Source: Chromatiales bacterium (GTDB lineage: Bacteria > Pseudomonadota > Gammaproteobacteria > Xanthomonadales > SZUA-36). From it: a stretch of DNA of 60,138 nt. The position numbers and the translations under genes are program-made. Positions 17,811-26,666 of this stretch are shown piece after piece. The stretch covers positions 1 to 60,138 of the forward strand of contig JAHEFS010000228.1 in NCBI GenBank assembly GCA_024640045.1. The letters run 5' to 3'. The notes beneath the pieces were generated by a model. That model did not search any database. It was not told where the DNA came from and worked only from the letters and a program-made list of their open reading frames with translations. Within the stretch, counting starts at the first letter, position 1; every line of letters starts with the position of its first letter.

Positions 17811-19017
17811 AACTACAGCACGTGCCCGGCCAGACCGGCCTGGGCCCGTGATTGCGCTGGTGGCTGGCGAAGCCTCCGGAGATCAACTCGGCGCGGCACT
17901 GATCAGCGCGCTCAAAAAACTGCACCCGGGGGCCCGTTTTGTGGGCATCGGCGGACCGAACATGGCCGCAGCCGGCATGGATTGCTGGCGCTCTTCGAAC
18001 GAACTGGCGGTCATGGGATTGTTCGAGGTCCTGGGCCACCTGCCCCGCTTGCTGAAACTGCGCCGTTGGCTGGTTGACCGCCTGCGGGCGGAAAGACCGG
18101 ATATTCTGGTCGGCATCGATGCCCCCGATTTCAACCTCGGTCTTGAAAAACGTCTGCGCGCGGCGGGCATCAAGGCCGTGCATTATGTCAGCCCTACTGT
18201 CTGGGCCTGGCGCAGCGGGCGCGTACGAAAAATCGCGCGCTCCACCGACATGGTGTTATGCCTGTTTCCTTTCGAGCCGGCCTTCTACGCCGAACACGGC
18301 GTCGCCGCCCACTACACGGGCCACCCGATGGCCGATGACATCCCCGACCACTGCGACAGGGCTTCGGCCAGGCGGGAGTTGGCATTGCCGGAGGACCGAA
18401 CATGCGTGGCGTTGCTCCCAGGCAGCCGGCAGGGCGAGGTCAGCCGGCTGGCGCAACCCATGATTGAAAGCGCCAGGCGGCTTCAGCAGCGGTTTCCCGA
18501 TGTCCATTTCGTAGCGCCGATGGCGAACCCGGCGGCGCGTGGCCAGTTCGAAATCGCCCTGGCGACAGTCCCCGACCTGCCCCTGACGCTGACCGACGGA
18601 CAAGCCCGTCAGGCCATCGCAGCGGCGGACGTCGTGGTCTGCGCTTCGGGTACTGCAGCCCTGGAAACGATGCTGGTCAATCGACCCATGGTGGTGGTCT
18701 ACCGGTTGAGCGCCATGACTTTCTGGGTCGGTAAGTTATTTCGACTATTGAAAAGCCGGTTTTTTTCCCTGCCCAATATCCTGGCGAACGAAGCCCTGGT
18801 GCCGGAATTGCTGCAGAATGAAGCAACACCGGATCGCATCGCCCGGGAGACGGCGCGATGGCTGGAGGAAAATGAGCGAACCCGGTCCGTGCTCGCCCGA
18901 TTCGCGGAGCTGCACACACAATTACGTCGCGATGCGGCGCAGTCGGCGGCGTCCTGCATCACTGGACTCGTCCAGTCACGTACAGATTCGAATAGCGGCA
19001 ACTTGCCTGAGGATTGA
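17785..19017 (+). CDS. lpxB: Lipid-A-disaccharide synthase
   Basis: LpxB joins UDP-diacylglucosamine and lipid X to form the lipid A disaccharide at the inner face of the cytoplasmic membrane. The GT-B N-terminus VIALVAGEASGDQLGA is diagnostic, as are VGIDAPDFNLGLEKRLR, HYVSPTVWAWR and LLPGSRQGEV. From ATG 17785 the length is 410 residues with a ~20-residue leader that is longer than usual; GTG 17848, right before IALVAGEASGD, is an alternative. Its stop is followed four bases later by the rnhB TTG. Confidence 0.93.
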   Translation: MSSAASSAETTARARPDRPGPVIALVAGEASGDQLGAALISALKKLHPGARFVGIGGPNMAAAGMDCWRSSNELAVMGLFEVLGHLPRLLKLRRWLVDRLRAERPDILVGIDAPDFNLGLEKRLRAAGIKAVHYVSPTVWAWRSGRVRKIARSTDMVLCLFPFEPAFYAEHGVAAHYTGHPMADDIPDHCDRASARRELALPEDRTCVALLPGSRQGEVSRLAQPMIESARRLQQRFPDVHFVAPMANPAARGQFEIALATVPDLPLTLTDGQARQAIAAADVVVCASGTAALETMLVNRPMVVVYRLSAMTFWVGKLFRLLKSRFFSLPNILANEALVPELLQNEATPDRIARETARWLEENERTRSVLARFAELHTQLRRDAAQSAASCITGLVQSRTDSNSGNLPED

Positions 19018-19021
19018 CAAC

Positions 19022-19624
19022 TTGAACCTGGCGCACATCACGGGCACTCACCACCTTGTTGCAGGCATCGATGAAGCCGGGCGGGGCCCATTGGCGGGCC
19101 CGGTGGTGGTAGCGGCCGTGATCTTGCCGCCGGACCATGGCCTGGCGGGCCTGGATGACTCCAAGCGTCTGAGCGCTGCGACCCGGGAAAGCTTCTTCGG
19201 GCGCATAGGCAAGGTGGCTGAGGCCTGGGCTATCGAAGTCGTCGAGGTTGAAGAGATCGACCGGATCAACATCCTGAGGGCAACCTTCAAGGGTATGCAG
19301 AGGGCGCTTTCCAGGCTGGAACCAGTGCCCACCCTGACTCTGATCGACGGCAACCGGGCCCCGGAGCTGCCGGGCGAAGTTCACACCATTGTGCAAGGCG
19401 ACCACTGGGTCCCGGCCATTTCGGCTGCATCCATCCTGGCCAAAGTCACACGCGATCGACTGATGCTCGACTACCACCGGGAATACCCGCATTACGGGTT
19501 TGATCGTCACAAGGGTTACCCGACGGCGGACCACTTGCGCTTGCTGAAAAAACATGGTCCCTGCCCGATTCACCGGCGCAGCTTCGCACCCGTGCGGGAA
19601 TTGTTGGAACCCAGCCTTTTCTGA
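19022..19624 (+). CDS. rnhB: Ribonuclease HII
   Basis: RNase HII removes ribonucleotides misincorporated in DNA. The GIDEAGRGPLAGPVV motif carries Asp17 and Glu18 of the DEDD site. The later DSKRLS and GDHWVPAISAASILAKVTRD blocks are typical. TTG 19022 was chosen because TGAGGA at 19008-19013 lies eight bases upstream and the 200-residue product has family length; the longer frame inside lpxB shows no similarity. In most relatives dnaE follows, but here the next genes are on the opposite strand. Confidence 0.93.
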   Translation: MNLAHITGTHHLVAGIDEAGRGPLAGPVVVAAVILPPDHGLAGLDDSKRLSAATRESFFGRIGKVAEAWAIEVVEVEEIDRINILRATFKGMQRALSRLEPVPTLTLIDGNRAPELPGEVHTIVQGDHWVPAISAASILAKVTRDRLMLDYHREYPHYGFDRHKGYPTADHLRLLKKHGPCPIHRRSFAPVRELLEPSLF

Positions 19625-19642
19625 GCCCGGTTACAGGCTGAA

Positions 19643-19912
19643 TCAACCCGTCGAAAACACCGCCGGGCAATCGTCCATCACTTCGCTCGCCGAGACCCGA
19701 CTCACCACCGCCATCGGCGGCCCTTTTTGTAGCCAGGCAGCCAGTTGGTCAATGGCCCGGGGCGCCCCAAAAGCGAGCACCTCCACACTGCCATCGGGGA
19801 GATTGAGCGCGTGACCTGTCAATCCCAGCCGCACCGCCTGCTGACGGGTCGACTCGCGAAACCAGACACCCTGCACCTTGCCCTCAATCCGAAAGCGGCG
19901 CCCTTCACTCAA
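19643..19912 (-). CDS. acyP: Acylphosphatase
   Basis: This small enzyme hydrolyses carboxyl-phosphate bonds such as acetyl phosphate. The protein has 89 residues and starts MSEGRRFRIEGKVQGVWFRE. The catalytic arginine is R19, in the GVWFRESTR phosphate loop, and the catalytic asparagine is N37 (GHALNLPDGSVEV). The TTG start overlaps the tlpA stop (TTGA), making it the last gene of a yihY-tlpA-acyP operon. It converges with rnhB over an 18-bp gap with no clear terminator. Confidence 0.9.
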   Translation of the reverse strand: MSEGRRFRIEGKVQGVWFRESTRQQAVRLGLTGHALNLPDGSVEVLAFGAPRAIDQLAAWLQKGPPMAVVSRVSASEVMDDCPAVFSTG

Positions 19913-20397
19913 GGTTGCACCGATGCTTCGATGAAAGCTTCCAAAGATGCCCGCGTCACCGGCCCAGCGAAACCCTTGAGCGCATGACCACGGGGATCCA
20001 GCACGATGGTGGTCGGCAAGACGCGCGGCGCGCCAAACGGCTGGGGTGGATTGAACACATCGACCAGCAATATCGGATAGCTGATGTGAAACTCCTCCAG
20101 GAACGTTTCGAAATCGGCTGGCTCAGCTTCTTCGTAAGCCAGTCCCAACACGATGACGTCGCTTCTGGAGTCATGCAGTTCGGACAATTCGGGAATTTCT
20201 TCCCGGCAGGGCGCACACCAGGTAGCCCAGTAATTGAGAATCACCCAGTGGCCGCGCAAGTCAGCAAGGCTGACCGACTCGCCCTTCAGGGCGGGCAAGC
20301 TCAAGTCCAGCGGGTAATCGGTCTCATAGGGCGATGCGAGAACGAGCGCGCTGGCAAGGCTGCACAGCAGACAGATTGTCCAGTGGGTGAACTTCAT
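19909..20397 (-). CDS. Secreted TlpA-like thioredoxin-fold protein
   Basis: A signal peptide (THWTICLLCSLASALVLASP) directs the protein to the periplasm. The thioredoxin fold carries the redox pair C61-x-x-C64 in NYWATWCAPCREEIPEL, typical of TlpA/ResA-type reductases and AhpC/TSA-like proteins. A cis-proline region (VLPTTIVLDPRG) follows. The 162-residue length fits a single-domain TlpA. The ATG overlaps the yihY stop as ATGA. Its partner protein is unknown; no cytochrome c maturation genes are in the window. Confidence 0.85.
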   Translation of the reverse strand: MKFTHWTICLLCSLASALVLASPYETDYPLDLSLPALKGESVSLADLRGHWVILNYWATWCAPCREEIPELSELHDSRSDVIVLGLAYEEAEPADFETFLEEFHISYPILLVDVFNPPQPFGAPRVLPTTIVLDPRGHALKGFAGPVTRASLEAFIEASVQP

Positions 20398-21617
20398 GAA
20401 CTTGCCTCGGCATACAGGCTCTTGAGCGAGCGGTTGAGATCCAGGCTATCCGAACCCAGCACGCGCAGAAACGCGGCGTCCCAATCACTGCTGGTGGGTA
20501 ATTCCGGCTGCCGCTGCAATGGCAGGTGAAAATGCCCGGCACGGTACAAATCCAGCAAGGTGAAGTGATCGAGATCCCTGGTCAGAAGCCAGTTTGACTG
20601 CTGGTCCTGGGTAACAATGTCTGCCTCGATGAAAATCTCCAGCAGGCGCTGCAGCAGGCTGCCCGGAACCCCTGACTCCGCCTCAGACAGTGCTTCAACA
20701 GACAAGGTCCCACCTCCCTGTTGCGCTTCCCACAAATGCCCCAGCAGGCGATAGGCCAGGAGCAGTTCCCACTCCCACGGCCAGCGCCAGTCACCACCCC
20801 GATCAAGAAAGGTGGTCAGCGAAGCAGCCAGGGATGCACCGAGCAGGGTCACCGCCCAGGCCAGGTACAGCCAGAGCAGAAAAATGGGGATGGTCGCCAG
20901 CGTGCCATAAATGACGTTGAAGCTGGCGCGCGCCACGAACCAGACGAAACCGGTCTTGGCGATCGTGAACAGCAGTGTCGACAGGAACGCGCCTGTTGCC
21001 GCATGCCGGAACCGTACCCGGCGATTGGGTACCAGGGTGAACACCAGGCAAAACGCCAGCCAGGTCAATACGAAAATACCGAATGAGTGCCACCCGCTAC
21101 CGCTCGCCTGACCGCCATCCACCCAATCGAACAATGGCTTGGCACTGAGCGCAGTGGCCACACCCAGTGTAATCGGGCCCAAGGTCAGGACCGCCCAGTA
21201 CATCACGATGCGGTTGATCAGGCTGCGCTGTACCGGAACCCGCCAGACGCGGTTGAAGGCCTGTTCGATGCGCATCATCAGCAACAGGGCCGAAAGAATC
21301 AGAAAAAATGTGCCGGGCAGGGTCAACCCGCTGACGCTGGCCAGGAAACCGCTCAGGTAAGCCTCGACCTGGGTTCCGGCTGCTGGGACGAAATTCTCGA
21401 ACACGAACGACTGCAGATCGTCAGCCCAGCGGTCGAATACGGGAAATGCAGAAGCCACGCCGAAAACCACAGCCAGCAACGGCACCAGCGACAACAAGCT
21501 GGTGTACCCCAATGAGGCAGCCTCCTCAAAACAGCGGTCCTGCTTGAAGTGGCGCCACATGTGGGCTGCCAGACGACGCGTTCGTTCCACTGAAGTTGGC
21601 ACGTCCAGAGCGTTCAA
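20394..21617 (-). CDS. YihY/BrkB-family inner-membrane protein
   Basis: This is a six-helix integral membrane protein of the YihY/virulence-factor BrkB family. The family was once labelled RNase BN, which is not supported. Diagnostic segments are the EEAASLGYTSLLSLVPLLAV helix 1 and MMRIEQAFNRVWRV. The C-terminal ~130 residues are soluble and winged-helix-like. I prefer TTG 21617 because GGGAGA lies just upstream and the product then starts NALDVPTSVERTRRL, giving 407 residues; an in-frame extension to 21695 is possible. It leads the operon with tlpA and acyP. Confidence 0.85.
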   Translation of the reverse strand: MNALDVPTSVERTRRLAAHMWRHFKQDRCFEEAASLGYTSLLSLVPLLAVVFGVASAFPVFDRWADDLQSFVFENFVPAAGTQVEAYLSGFLASVSGLTLPGTFFLILSALLLMMRIEQAFNRVWRVPVQRSLINRIVMYWAVLTLGPITLGVATALSAKPLFDWVDGGQASGSGWHSFGIFVLTWLAFCLVFTLVPNRRVRFRHAATGAFLSTLLFTIAKTGFVWFVARASFNVIYGTLATIPIFLLWLYLAWAVTLLGASLAASLTTFLDRGGDWRWPWEWELLLAYRLLGHLWEAQQGGGTLSVEALSEAESGVPGSLLQRLLEIFIEADIVTQDQQSNWLLTRDLDHFTLLDLYRAGHFHLPLQRQPELPTSSDWDAAFLRVLGSDSLDLNRSLKSLYAEASS

Positions 21618-21787
21618 GACTGTCTCCCATGAATGGTATTCACACTTTATCACGCTGCAAGGCATGCTTTTCATGCCCCAGGGGTTCCTGGCCAACCTGA
21701 TACTTTTAACAGTATGAAATCACTGCGCAACGAATTATCGTAGTAGATCATCGGGTTAACCAATCCAGTTCAACCCGATCGCGCCTT

Positions 21788-21812
21788 GTTCATTTTACTT
21801 CTAAAAATGAAC
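21788..21812. repeat. Inverted repeat in the 383-bp gap between yihY and the receiver gene
   Basis: GTTCATTTT at 21788-21796 is inverted exactly as AAAATGAAC at 21804-21812 around a seven-base centre. It lies in the non-coding gap 21618-22000 between divergent genes and could be an operator or a transcribed hairpin. The rest of the gap contains a 12-bp palindrome TGACGGCCGTCA followed by a run of seven T near 21908-21914, which looks like a weak plus-strand terminator or attenuator. I see no convincing ORF in the gap. Confidence 0.55.
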
Positions 21813-22000
21813 GTGCTTCGCACAATGGTTTCAGGGAACGGGACCCACACACGCACAGGGGACAGGTGTGCCGGGCTCAGTTCACTCTGACGGCCGTCAC
21901 ACTGATCTTTTTTTCCAGGGACACTCAGGCCAGGGCAGGAAGGCCCGCCGGAGCTTGCAGGTTCGCTGGAAAAAACCAACATGACGAGGGGATGAGAACA

Positions 22001-22363
22001 GTGGCAAAGATTCTGATCGTAGACGACTCGGCGTTCACCCGGAACCTGATCGGGCGAATCCTGCAGCGTGGCGGCCACGAGGTGATTGGCGCCGCCAGTG
22101 ATGGTTACGAGGCCCTGGACCTGTTCAAATCCCTGCGGCCCGAACTGGTCACGCTGGACTACCTGATGCCCGACATGAGTGGAGAAGCAGTACTGGGTGA
22201 AATCATGGACCTTGACCCCAAGGCGAGGGTCATCATGATTTCCGGCAGTGGAGATCACACCGTGGGTGAGCGGGCACTCGAAAAAGGTGCTCAGTTTTAC
22301 CTGGAGAAACCGGACGTCCAACGGGACATTTTGCGAGTAATAGATCAGGTGCTGGACGCCTGA
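22001..22363 (+). CDS. CheY-like single-domain response regulator
   Basis: This is a stand-alone receiver domain of 120 residues with no output domain. The acidic pair is D8-D9 (ILIVDDSAFTR), the phospho-acceptor is D53 (LVTLDYLMPDMSG), the switch serine is in MISGSG, and the conserved lysine is in FYLEKPD. I chose GTG 22001, nine bases after GAGGGG, because it gives exactly the CheY length; ATG 21992 would crowd the ribosome-binding site. The gene lies 47 bp before a CheC-like gene, suggesting a phospho-switch pair. The cognate kinase is not in the window. Confidence 0.88.
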   Translation: MAKILIVDDSAFTRNLIGRILQRGGHEVIGAASDGYEALDLFKSLRPELVTLDYLMPDMSGEAVLGEIMDLDPKARVIMISGSGDHTVGERALEKGAQFYLEKPDVQRDILRVIDQVLDA

Positions 22364-22410
22364 CAAGCGATCCCAACTCGCTGCCAGTTTACTTCACGAG
22401 GCTCACAATA

Positions 22411-23109
22411 ATGATCAATCAAGAACAAGGCCTGACCGAAAGACAGATCAACACATTCATCAGTTTCTTGCTGGATGGCACGGACAAGGCCATCGTCGCC
22501 CTCGAGAATGTTTTCGGGTTGGATATCGAAAGTTCGGATTCGGACATCGAAATTGCGCCGGCGGCAGGCAGCCAGTTCCTGCAGCGACTGGGCGCGAAAA
22601 AACTCTACGCGGTGACTTCGAACATGACGGGCGACTTTGAAGGCAGCATCACATTGCTGATGCGGTCCTCCGATTTCGATTACCTCGGCACTGCCATGAA
22701 GCCCATTTTGAACCTGTTGTTCCTGTCGGACCCGGACAGCGACCTCGCGTCGCTGGAACTTGAAAAGCCGGACTGGTTGCAGCCCGATGTGAACCCCACA
22801 CCGCAGGATGAGAAGTACCACTCGCAGATGATGGATCTGCTGGCCGAAATGGGCAACGTCCTGATCGGAATGTATATCAAGGCGATTTACCAGATTTTCC
22901 ATCTCACCATCGATCATACGATTCCACAGGCCAAGGAAGACCCCGAGCAGAAACTATTCAGCGATATCAGGTTTTCACCACCCACCGACGCACCGAACCT
23001 GGTGATCGAAAATGAGTTCTTCATCAACGAAAATCCGTTTAAAATCTGGTGCCTGATTTCTCCAAATCACCAGTCATTCCAGCAACTGCTGAACGTGACC
23101 CGGCACTGA
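22411..23109 (+). CDS. CheC/CheX-family chemotaxis phosphatase-like protein
   Basis: The protein has 232 residues. The second half contains LAEMGNVLIGMYIKAI with E146 and N149, the E-x-x-N pair that CheC and CheX use to dephosphorylate CheY-P. Only one such motif is seen, as in CheX, although the protein is longer than CheX. The preceding receiver gene is the obvious substrate. The pair may control motility, biofilm or another phospho-relay. No methyl-accepting protein, CheA or CheW is nearby. The start is ATG 22411; the upstream spacing from the receiver stop is 47 bp. Confidence 0.75.
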   Translation: MINQEQGLTERQINTFISFLLDGTDKAIVALENVFGLDIESSDSDIEIAPAAGSQFLQRLGAKKLYAVTSNMTGDFEGSITLLMRSSDFDYLGTAMKPILNLLFLSDPDSDLASLELEKPDWLQPDVNPTPQDEKYHSQMMDLLAEMGNVLIGMYIKAIYQIFHLTIDHTIPQAKEDPEQKLFSDIRFSPPTDAPNLVIENEFFINENPFKIWCLISPNHQSFQQLLNVTRH

Positions 23110-23138
23110 ATAATTCCATCAAACGGAGGTTATCACCC

Positions 23139-23486
23139 TTGGCCGTCAGTATTCTGCACAATCCACGATGCTCAAAGTCGCGCGCCACACTGCAGCTTCT
23201 GCAGGACCGCGGTGTAGAGCCCGAAATCATTCTTTACCTGGACAACCCGCCCGACGCCCATCAGCTTGAAAAGATCCTGGCAGCACTGGGCCTCAGCCCG
23301 AGGGAATTGATGCGGAAGGGCGAACAGGAGTACCGCGAGTTGGGTCTGGATAACCCCGCCCTGAAAAACTCGGACCTGGTCGCAGCCATGGTCGCCACCC
23401 CCAGGCTGATCGAGCGGCCCATCGTCATCGCCAACGGAAAGGCGGCAGTGGGCAGACCGCCGGAGTCGGTGCTGGACATTCTTTGA
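23139..23486 (+). CDS. ArsC-family (YfgD-like) glutaredoxin-dependent reductase
   Basis: The thioredoxin-fold protein has 115 residues. The active-site segment HNPRCSKSRATLQLL contains the single catalytic Cys11 typical of E. coli-type ArsC and YfgD. The RP..G-type C-terminal region (RLIERPIVIANGKAAVGRPPE) matches. GGAGGT at 23125-23130 is spaced eight bases from the TTG at 23139, which fixes the start. Real arsenate reductase activity is not certain: no arsenic resistance genes are nearby, and YfgD relatives have unclear roles. Its stop overlaps the next ATG. Confidence 0.85.
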   Translation: MAVSILHNPRCSKSRATLQLLQDRGVEPEIILYLDNPPDAHQLEKILAALGLSPRELMRKGEQEYRELGLDNPALKNSDLVAAMVATPRLIERPIVIANGKAAVGRPPESVLDIL

Positions 23487-23827
23487 TGCCGCGGTTTTTG
23501 CGTGGTGCCTACCTGGCCCTCACGGCCTGGCAGTTAGTCTGGTTCGCCCTGTTGCCGCCACCAACCGGCGCCCAGCTACCGTGGTTGGCCGCTGTGGCCA
23601 TCACACCGTTGCTGTTGACCCTGCGCGGTGTCTTGGCACTCCGGCCGCGCACCTTGGGCTGGATTCCTTACCTGCTGATCCCTTATTTCCTGGTGGCAGT
23701 CACAGAAGCCTGGAGTAATCCGCCGCAGCGGCTGCCAGCACTGGTACAACTGGTCCTGGTAACTTCATGCGTCGTGGCGATCGGGTCGCTCAACCGCTCT
23801 CCGACACAGAGGCGGAAGGCTCCGTAA
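23486..23827 (+). CDS. DUF2069 small integral membrane protein
   Basis: The protein has 113 residues and about four hydrophobic helices (LALTAWQLVWFALLPPP, PWLAAVAITPLLLTL, WIPYLLIPYFLVAVTEAW). The pattern, and the position directly after an ArsC-family gene, match DUF2069 proteins of gammaproteobacteria. The ATG shares its first base with the arsC-like stop (TGATG), so the two are coupled. Its last 38 bp overlap the 3' end of the convergent gene on the other strand. The function is unknown. Confidence 0.78.
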   Translation: MPRFLRGAYLALTAWQLVWFALLPPPTGAQLPWLAAVAITPLLLTLRGVLALRPRTLGWIPYLLIPYFLVAVTEAWSNPPQRLPALVQLVLVTSCVVAIGSLNRSPTQRRKAP

Positions 23828-26666
23828 GCTCCTGCAATGCTGGGGTCTCCAAAGTCTCTGGCGCCTCCGAGGGATCCCCTGTTTCCGGTGTCTCTGGTGC
23901 AGCCAGAAAATAAGTCCGGTAGACCTGATCCAGCCGCATCAGTGCATGTGCCAGGCCAATCGCCACGGACCCGGTCCGCAAACGGGCTTCGGGCTGCTCG
24001 CGCCACGCTGCCTGCAGGGACTCCAACCGCCTCAAACCTGTTTCACTGATACTGTTGACCGGCACGTTGTCCTGGCGGAAACGTGCCAGCACGTTTTCAT
24101 CCAATAACCCTGCCTGCCCGGCCACGGCGCTGCGAACGGCGTCGGAATCAAGCAGGGATTGCGGATAAAACAGCATCGCCAGCATCCGGATCAGTCCCTT
24201 TTGCGTGGAAAGGTCCTGCAGTTGCTGGTAAGCCGCAGCGGCACTGCCTTCCGCCCCGCCATGCATGAGGCCCTGGTACACGGACACCTGCTCCTGGCGG
24301 TATAACGACTGCAGGTGCTCAGTCACCGAGGGACCTATATCAGGCGGCGTAACCGGCCCCAGCGGCTCCACGCCCAGCCCTGTAATGAACCAGTCGCGCC
24401 ACTCGGCCCCTCGATCCCAATTAAGCGACAACAGCCGCGAGGGCAACATTCTCGGCGCCGCCAGGTAAGTCAACCGGTTGGGCACCACGCCACCACGCCG
24501 GTTTTTCATAGGAGTGACGATGCGCGACCCCACCCACTCCATGGGACAACTGTCTGACAGCACTTCTTCCTTGGCAGCGGCGAACAGGTAGTGGTATTCA
24601 TCCGGGCTGGTGAACCGAAAACCGAAAACATCGCTGGCTTGTCCATCCACCACGAACCGACCCTTGAGATCGAAGGCAAAACGGCCATGGTAATTGGCCA
24701 CATTGGTGTCATCGGGACGCACCGGCTCAGCACGCCGATCGACCCACTCCATGTGCTCATAGCACAACTGCACTTCGCCCATACCCGACTGGTCAGCCAC
24801 GAGATAGGTTTCCGGGAACAGCCCCAGCAGCGCCCGCGTCGTACTGAGCGAGCCCGTCATTTCACATGCCTGTTCCACGTCACAGGGCCCGATCATCAAA
24901 TCATCGGGACGATAGGTGGTCTCCTGGGCGCCATCTAATTCGAGTGCGATATCCGAACCCGGCGCCAGCGCCTGATCACGAAAGGCCTGTATGGATTCAC
25001 CGAGACTGTTCCTGAGGCCTGTCAACGCCGCACGATAATCGGCCAGGCTGCGTGACACCGGGTCGTTCAGACTGGCTCCGGAGCCCGAAAAACAGTCGAC
25101 CTGCGAAGACAGAGTCGCGAGCAGTTCCAGCCCGATCGCTTGCATCCTGACCAGGCGCGCTTCATTCGCTTCGGTCTGAAAATAAACCGGCGACTGCTCT
25201 GCGAGCCAGGTCAGCAGCGAGGCGAGCATCGACCACTCGAGCGGATTGGGCAACGGGCTGGCTGGCGGCGAACACGCCGTCGAATACCGTTCGTGCAAAT
25301 AACCCATTCCGTAATTGATCCGTTGCATGGAGGTCACCGACACCTCCCGCTGCAACTGGGCGGGGCCGAACGGGCCGCTGGGATCCCCGGCGAGGCCGGG
25401 CGCCACGGCCTCGGTTTCGGCCAGGCGGACCAGGCTGGATTGGCAATCATCGAACAATTCTCGGGTGATTGCCGGGTGGCCTTCCTCGCCGCTGCGCGCC
25501 ATCATGCCGATGCACGTCTCTATGCTTCCGGCGATGGTATCGCGGACTGGCAGATCGAAATAGTATTCAATATCGGGAACCAGCAAGGCCAGTTGGGCGA
25601 CGGCATCCGCCAGTTCCGCGACCAGTGGCGCTGCCGGGCTGGCCGGTGGTCCGGCGGCGCGGTTCAGAGCAACGTCATAGGCGGAAGCCAGAGCCGAATT
25701 GATGCGCGGATCGACCGCGGCAAATCTACGCGCGTAGGCTTCCGACAAGGCCGGCAGGTGGCCGGTCAGCCAAACAGCCACGGATGAAACCTGCTCTTCA
25801 TCAGCGGGAAGCAGGCTGGCCACCACGGCCAAAAGCCCCTCCACGAACGCCGTGTAGTGCTGCTCGTGAAGACCATCAATCAGGCTGGCCAAGCGCAGGT
25901 AGGCAGTGGCGTCACGCGCCTCATCGGCGCTAAGGCCGGGCAATCGTTCGAGCAGCAATGAGCGCACTACGAACAGACGCCGTGGGTCGGGCGGTCCGGT
26001 GCTGACAGCGTCTTCCGCCAGCGCGGACATCATTTCAGTGACTTCTCGCTGTTCCGCATCAACTGCGGGTGCCAACTCCAGTTCCGCGTTTTCCAGCCAC
26101 GGTTGAACGCGCGTCACCAGGGCATTTCGCAGTTTCTCATCTGATGCAGCCTGTTGCTGTAGAGCCGACCACCGCACAGTCGATTCGGCTTCTAGTCGCC
26201 ACAGCAACTCCGGCAAAACTGAGGCCGCCAGCCGTTCATCCTGGCGTTGAAAAACCGTGTGCAGCGTTGCCTCCAGGCTCGGGCCATCCGGCGCCAGCCA
26301 GTTTCCGACCGGCAACCCCTGCTGAACCAGTTTCTGGTTCATCTGCCAGGCGGCAGGATCGAGTACGCCACTGCGCGCCCGGACCGGGCCGATGTGTGTT
26401 TGCAGACGATCCAGCCAGGCCAGATCCTGCAGCATGCTCTCGGGCGCCAGGCTCCCCTCACCCATGATCACTCGTTGCTGGTAGCGCAGGATAACCGCCA
26501 ACTCCAGCAAGGTCTGGGTTCGGGTCTCGGGTATGGCCAGGCGAGCCGCCAGAACCGGAGTATCAGGCAGTTCTTCCTGCGCGGGCAAACCCGTCGGCAC
26601 GATCAACATGAATGTCAGAGCGGCGATCACATGAACCCTGGTGTACTGGAATGAGAAGTTTTGCAT
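23790..26666 (-). CDS. Large secreted protein of unknown function (958 residues)
   Basis: An N-terminal signal peptide (VIAALTFMLIVPTGLPAQ) points to export. The body is mostly helical and rich in Ala, Leu, Glu and Arg, with no motif I recognise. One region around residues 620-780 is different in texture: it has conserved-looking pieces such as CYEHMEWVDRR, GRFAFDLKGRFVVDG and SCPMEWVGSRIVTPMKNRRG, with cysteines that could form disulfides. The C-terminus is a Pro/Glu/Thr-rich repeat (PETPETGDPSEAPETLETP). Codon pattern and length make the frame real. It stands alone, convergent with the DUF2069 gene and divergent from the asparaginase-like gene. Confidence 0.75.
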   Translation of the reverse strand: MQNFSFQYTRVHVIAALTFMLIVPTGLPAQEELPDTPVLAARLAIPETRTQTLLELAVILRYQQRVIMGEGSLAPESMLQDLAWLDRLQTHIGPVRARSGVLDPAAWQMNQKLVQQGLPVGNWLAPDGPSLEATLHTVFQRQDERLAASVLPELLWRLEAESTVRWSALQQQAASDEKLRNALVTRVQPWLENAELELAPAVDAEQREVTEMMSALAEDAVSTGPPDPRRLFVVRSLLLERLPGLSADEARDATAYLRLASLIDGLHEQHYTAFVEGLLAVVASLLPADEEQVSSVAVWLTGHLPALSEAYARRFAAVDPRINSALASAYDVALNRAAGPPASPAAPLVAELADAVAQLALLVPDIEYYFDLPVRDTIAGSIETCIGMMARSGEEGHPAITRELFDDCQSSLVRLAETEAVAPGLAGDPSGPFGPAQLQREVSVTSMQRINYGMGYLHERYSTACSPPASPLPNPLEWSMLASLLTWLAEQSPVYFQTEANEARLVRMQAIGLELLATLSSQVDCFSGSGASLNDPVSRSLADYRAALTGLRNSLGESIQAFRDQALAPGSDIALELDGAQETTYRPDDLMIGPCDVEQACEMTGSLSTTRALLGLFPETYLVADQSGMGEVQLCYEHMEWVDRRAEPVRPDDTNVANYHGRFAFDLKGRFVVDGQASDVFGFRFTSPDEYHYLFAAAKEEVLSDSCPMEWVGSRIVTPMKNRRGGVVPNRLTYLAAPRMLPSRLLSLNWDRGAEWRDWFITGLGVEPLGPVTPPDIGPSVTEHLQSLYRQEQVSVYQGLMHGGAEGSAAAAYQQLQDLSTQKGLIRMLAMLFYPQSLLDSDAVRSAVAGQAGLLDENVLARFRQDNVPVNSISETGLRRLESLQAAWREQPEARLRTGSVAIGLAHALMRLDQVYRTYFLAAPETPETGDPSEAPETLETPALQELTEPSASVSESG

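Noticed and set aside
21890-21914. Strong terminator before the CheY-like gene
   Set aside because: There is a palindrome and a T-run, but no upstream plus-strand gene to end; kept only as a possible leader structure.
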